In this document: one piece after another, positions 62,467 through 64,000 of the stretch | Numbering within the stretch: position 1 is the stretch's first letter | Layout of the letters: every line of letters starts with the position of its first letter | Source of the DNA: GAS188 sp963794475 | GTDB lineage: Bacteria > Pseudomonadota > Alphaproteobacteria > Rhizobiales > Beijerinckiaceae | DNA: 64,000 nucleotides | Assembly: GCA_963794475.1 (NCBI GenBank) | Contig: CAWCDW010000002.1 | Span: forward strand, 558,001-622,000 | Direction of reading: 5' to 3' | Translations under genes and position numbers: made by a program | The notes under the pieces: model-generated | The model's database searches: none | Told to the model about the DNA's origin: nothing | What the model saw: the letters and a program-made list of their open reading frames with translations, nothing else

Positions 62467-62928
62467 TCAGGAAGCGGCCGATCCTGTCTCGATGAGGCAC
62501 CCGAGGAGATCGGCGAGCGTTTGCGCTTGCGTTTCCCCGCCGAGCTTTCGCCCGACATGGCGCGCGATCGCCGATCGATAGGCGGGCCACATCCGGCGCA
62601 AGAGATCGCGACCGTTCGGGGTGATCATGACGAGCTGTCCGCGGCCGTCCTCGGCCACCGGCCGGCGCTCGACGAGCCCCACCCTCTCGAGGCGATCGAC
62701 GAGGCGCGAGACGCTGTGCTGCGCGAGCAAAAGCTGCGCCTCGATCTCGAGATGCCGCAGGCCCTTGCCTGGCGAGCGCCGCAATGCCAGCAGGACGTCA
62801 TACCAGGCGAGCGGGGGAAATCCCGCCTTCTTCAAATCGGCTTCGACGGCCCCGAGCACCTTGTGCTGCGCCTTCACCAGGCGTGCCCAGGCCTGGACGA
62901 CGGCTTCCGACGGAACGCTTTCTGACAT
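62467..62928 (-). CDS. MarR-family transcriptional regulator
   Basis: 153 aa winged-helix regulator. The recognition region is GLRHLEIEAQLLLAQHSVSR followed by LVDRLERVGLVERRP and the wing DGRGQLVMITPNGRDLL. Helices at both ends form the dimer interface. It is divergent from a glutathione S-transferase gene, and two palindromes lie in between. That layout suggests control of the GST gene and itself. Confidence 0.93.
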   Translation of the reverse strand: MSESVPSEAVVQAWARLVKAQHKVLGAVEADLKKAGFPPLAWYDVLLALRRSPGKGLRHLEIEAQLLLAQHSVSRLVDRLERVGLVERRPVAEDGRGQLVMITPNGRDLLRRMWPAYRSAIARHVGRKLGGETQAQTLADLLGCLIETGSAAS

Positions 62929-62975
62929 GCGGCGATCTTAGCTGTTCATGTAAAGGCATCAAGCTTGCGAAGTCG

Positions 62976-63007
62976 ATGCATATGCATATATATAGATGCA
63001 GATGCAT
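62976..63007. promoter_or_regulatory. paired palindromes between marR and GST, candidate MarR operators
   Basis: ATGCATATGCAT (62976-62987) is a perfect 12-bp palindrome. ATGCAGATGCAT (62996-63007) is a near copy with one central mismatch. Their centres are 20 bp apart, about two helical turns. An AT-rich run lies between them. They are 47 bp upstream of marR and about 122 bp upstream of the GST gene. Confidence 0.65.
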
Positions 63008-63129
63008 TGATAGTGACGAAGCCCGCGCGAGCTTCTCGATCGGACAACATGGCGCACGGCCTTTCCGGGTGAAGCTTGCTTCTGCCGTCAGGCATCGCGC
63101 CGTGCGCGCAAGAAAGGTTTGGATGGTCC

Positions 63130-63831
63130 ATGGCCAGCTCTCTTCTCCTCGTCAGCCACAAGCTCTGCCCTTATGTGCAGCGGGCGGTGATCTCGCTCAC
63201 CGAAAAACAAGTTCCTTTCGAGCGCGTCGATGTCGATCTTTCGAACAAGCCCGATTGGTTCAAGGCGCTCTCGCCCCTCGGCAAGACCCCGGTGCTCAAG
63301 GTCGGCACATCCGCCATCTTCGAATCCGCCGTGATCCTCGAATATCTCGAGGAGACGCAGCAAAAGCCCTTGCATCCGAAGGACCCGCTGAAGCGCGCCG
63401 AGCACCGCGCCGCCATCGAGTTCGGCTCGACGATCCTCAGCGACATCTGGGGCTTTTACGCCGCTCCGGCCGAGCCCGCGTTCGAGGCAAAGCGCCTGCT
63501 CCTTGCCGAGCGTTTCGCCTGGATCGAGAAGCGCCTCGATGGCGGGCCCTGGTTCGGCGGCGCGGAGTTCTCGCTCGTCGACGCCGTCTTCGGGCCGGTG
63601 TATCGCTATTTCGACGTGTTCGATGCCATCGATGATTTCGGTGTCTTGGCGCAAAAGCCGAAGGTCGCGCGCTGGCGCTCGAATCTTGCGGCACGTGCTT
63701 CCGTCGGCGGTGCGGTGAGCGCGGATTATCCGCAGCTTCTTCTCGATTTTCTGATCGCGCGCAAATCCCATTTGTCGCGCATCATCGAGACGAAGGGCAT
63801 CCGCAGCTTGGGCGCGACCGGCAAGGCGTGA
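63130..63831 (+). CDS. glutathione S-transferase with Cys-type active site
   Basis: 233 aa. The N-terminal thioredoxin fold has SHKLCPYVQRAV, where the Cys of CPYV is the likely catalytic residue, as in omega and dehydroascorbate reductase-type GSTs. The cis-Pro is in PLGKTPVLKVG, and SAVILEYLEE binds glutathione. The C-terminal helical domain starts near residue 85. A Cys-type GST would favour thiol transfer or deglutathionylation rather than conjugation. The ATG at 63130 gives the family start. It is divergent from marR. Confidence 0.9.
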   Translation: MASSLLLVSHKLCPYVQRAVISLTEKQVPFERVDVDLSNKPDWFKALSPLGKTPVLKVGTSAIFESAVILEYLEETQQKPLHPKDPLKRAEHRAAIEFGSTILSDIWGFYAAPAEPAFEAKRLLLAERFAWIEKRLDGGPWFGGAEFSLVDAVFGPVYRYFDVFDAIDDFGVLAQKPKVARWRSNLAARASVGGAVSADYPQLLLDFLIARKSHLSRIIETKGIRSLGATGKA

Positions 63832-63843
63832 TCGCGCCTGCTT

Positions 63844-64000
63844 TCAAACTGGGGGCGAAAGCTCGACGAGAACGATCTCCGGCGGAACGCCGAGGCGCAC
63901 CGGCAGCTTGCCGGGCCCGAGGCCGCCCGAGATTACGAGATGGCGACGGCCCTCGACCACATGGCCATAGGCGTAGCGGTTGCCGTAATCGGAGGGCACG
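63844..64000 (-). CDS. metallophosphoesterase, C-terminal end (truncated by window edge)
   Basis: The minus-strand frame is open to the right edge and stops at 63844. The visible 51 residues (NRYAYGHVVEGRRHLVISGG, then KLPVRLGVPPEIVLVELSPP) match the C-terminus of the YkuE-like metallophosphoesterases, where GxxxGGLG-LPVR-GVPPEIV-type endings are conserved. The catalytic part lies outside the window. It is convergent with the GST gene. Confidence 0.75.
   Translation of the reverse strand, partial: VPSDYGNRYAYGHVVEGRRHLVISGGLGPGKLPVRLGVPPEIVLVELSPPV

Overview
The window is GC-rich DNA from an alphaproteobacterium, most probably of the Hyphomicrobiales (Rhizobiales). The evidence is an argS followed downstream by a large single-pass, probably SPOR-type protein, an RluA-type pseudouridine synthase coupled to an ATP12-type F1-ATPase chaperone, paired DUF1469/DUF3618 stress proteins, a bacterial Ku, and several promoters matching the alphaproteobacterial general-stress sigma factor EcfG (GGAAC-N16/17-CGTT). 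No genus-specific marker was recognised.

Layout. 1-6 kb: housekeeping genes on the minus strand (SPOR-type protein, argS, ATP12, RluA, a membrane protein). 6-14.3 kb: an envelope/signalling block with a CHASE2 adenylate/guanylate cyclase, two divergent glycosyltransferase genes (one made of two tandem DxD domains), a TPR plus beta-barrel outer membrane gene broken by a frameshift, and a FecR-domain protein. 14.3-18.2 kb: alcohol dehydrogenase, FkbM methyltransferase, prfC, and a long palindromic repeat between convergent genes. 18.4-23.4 kb: a five-gene operon of polar amino acid-type ABC importer, polysaccharide deacetylase-fold hydrolase and amidohydrolase, probably for uptake and hydrolysis of a nitrogenous compound. 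23.7-32 kb: a saccharopine dehydrogenase-like fusion, a GGDEF/EAL protein, a PstS-like binding protein, and a two-gene redox operon (2Fe-2S/FAD reductase plus a cytochrome b561-ethylbenzene dehydrogenase haem-domain fusion). 32-37.8 kb: an RND efflux pump pair and a ROK sugar kinase.

38-46.3 kb is a dense stress-response cluster: SDR, a His-rich secreted protein, several small hydrophilic or membrane proteins, CsbD-like, DUF1469, DUF3618, Ku with a coupled partner of unknown function, YidB-like and GlsB-like proteins. Seven transcription units here have an EcfG-like promoter 25-36 bp upstream of the start codon, two of them perfect matches, so the block looks like a general-stress regulon neighbourhood.

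46.3-50.6 kb holds an aminotransferase, small proteins, a flavin monooxygenase-like enzyme and a methyltransferase. About 50.7-62.3 kb looks like an accessory region: small lineage-specific genes, an orphan branched-chain amino acid-type binding protein, a lone receiver domain, remnants of an RND pump and an SDR, a TetR-MFS-SnoaL operon with two visible operators, and about 1.4 kb with little coding content. It stops at a tRNA-Ser(GCU) gene, a typical integration site, but no attachment repeat or integrase was seen. Beyond the tRNA are a MarR regulator and a divergent glutathione S-transferase separated by paired palindromes, and the end of a metallophosphoesterase gene.

No CRISPR array, rRNA, intact insertion sequence or prophage was seen. 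All functional calls rest on reading motifs, gene order and start signals by eye.
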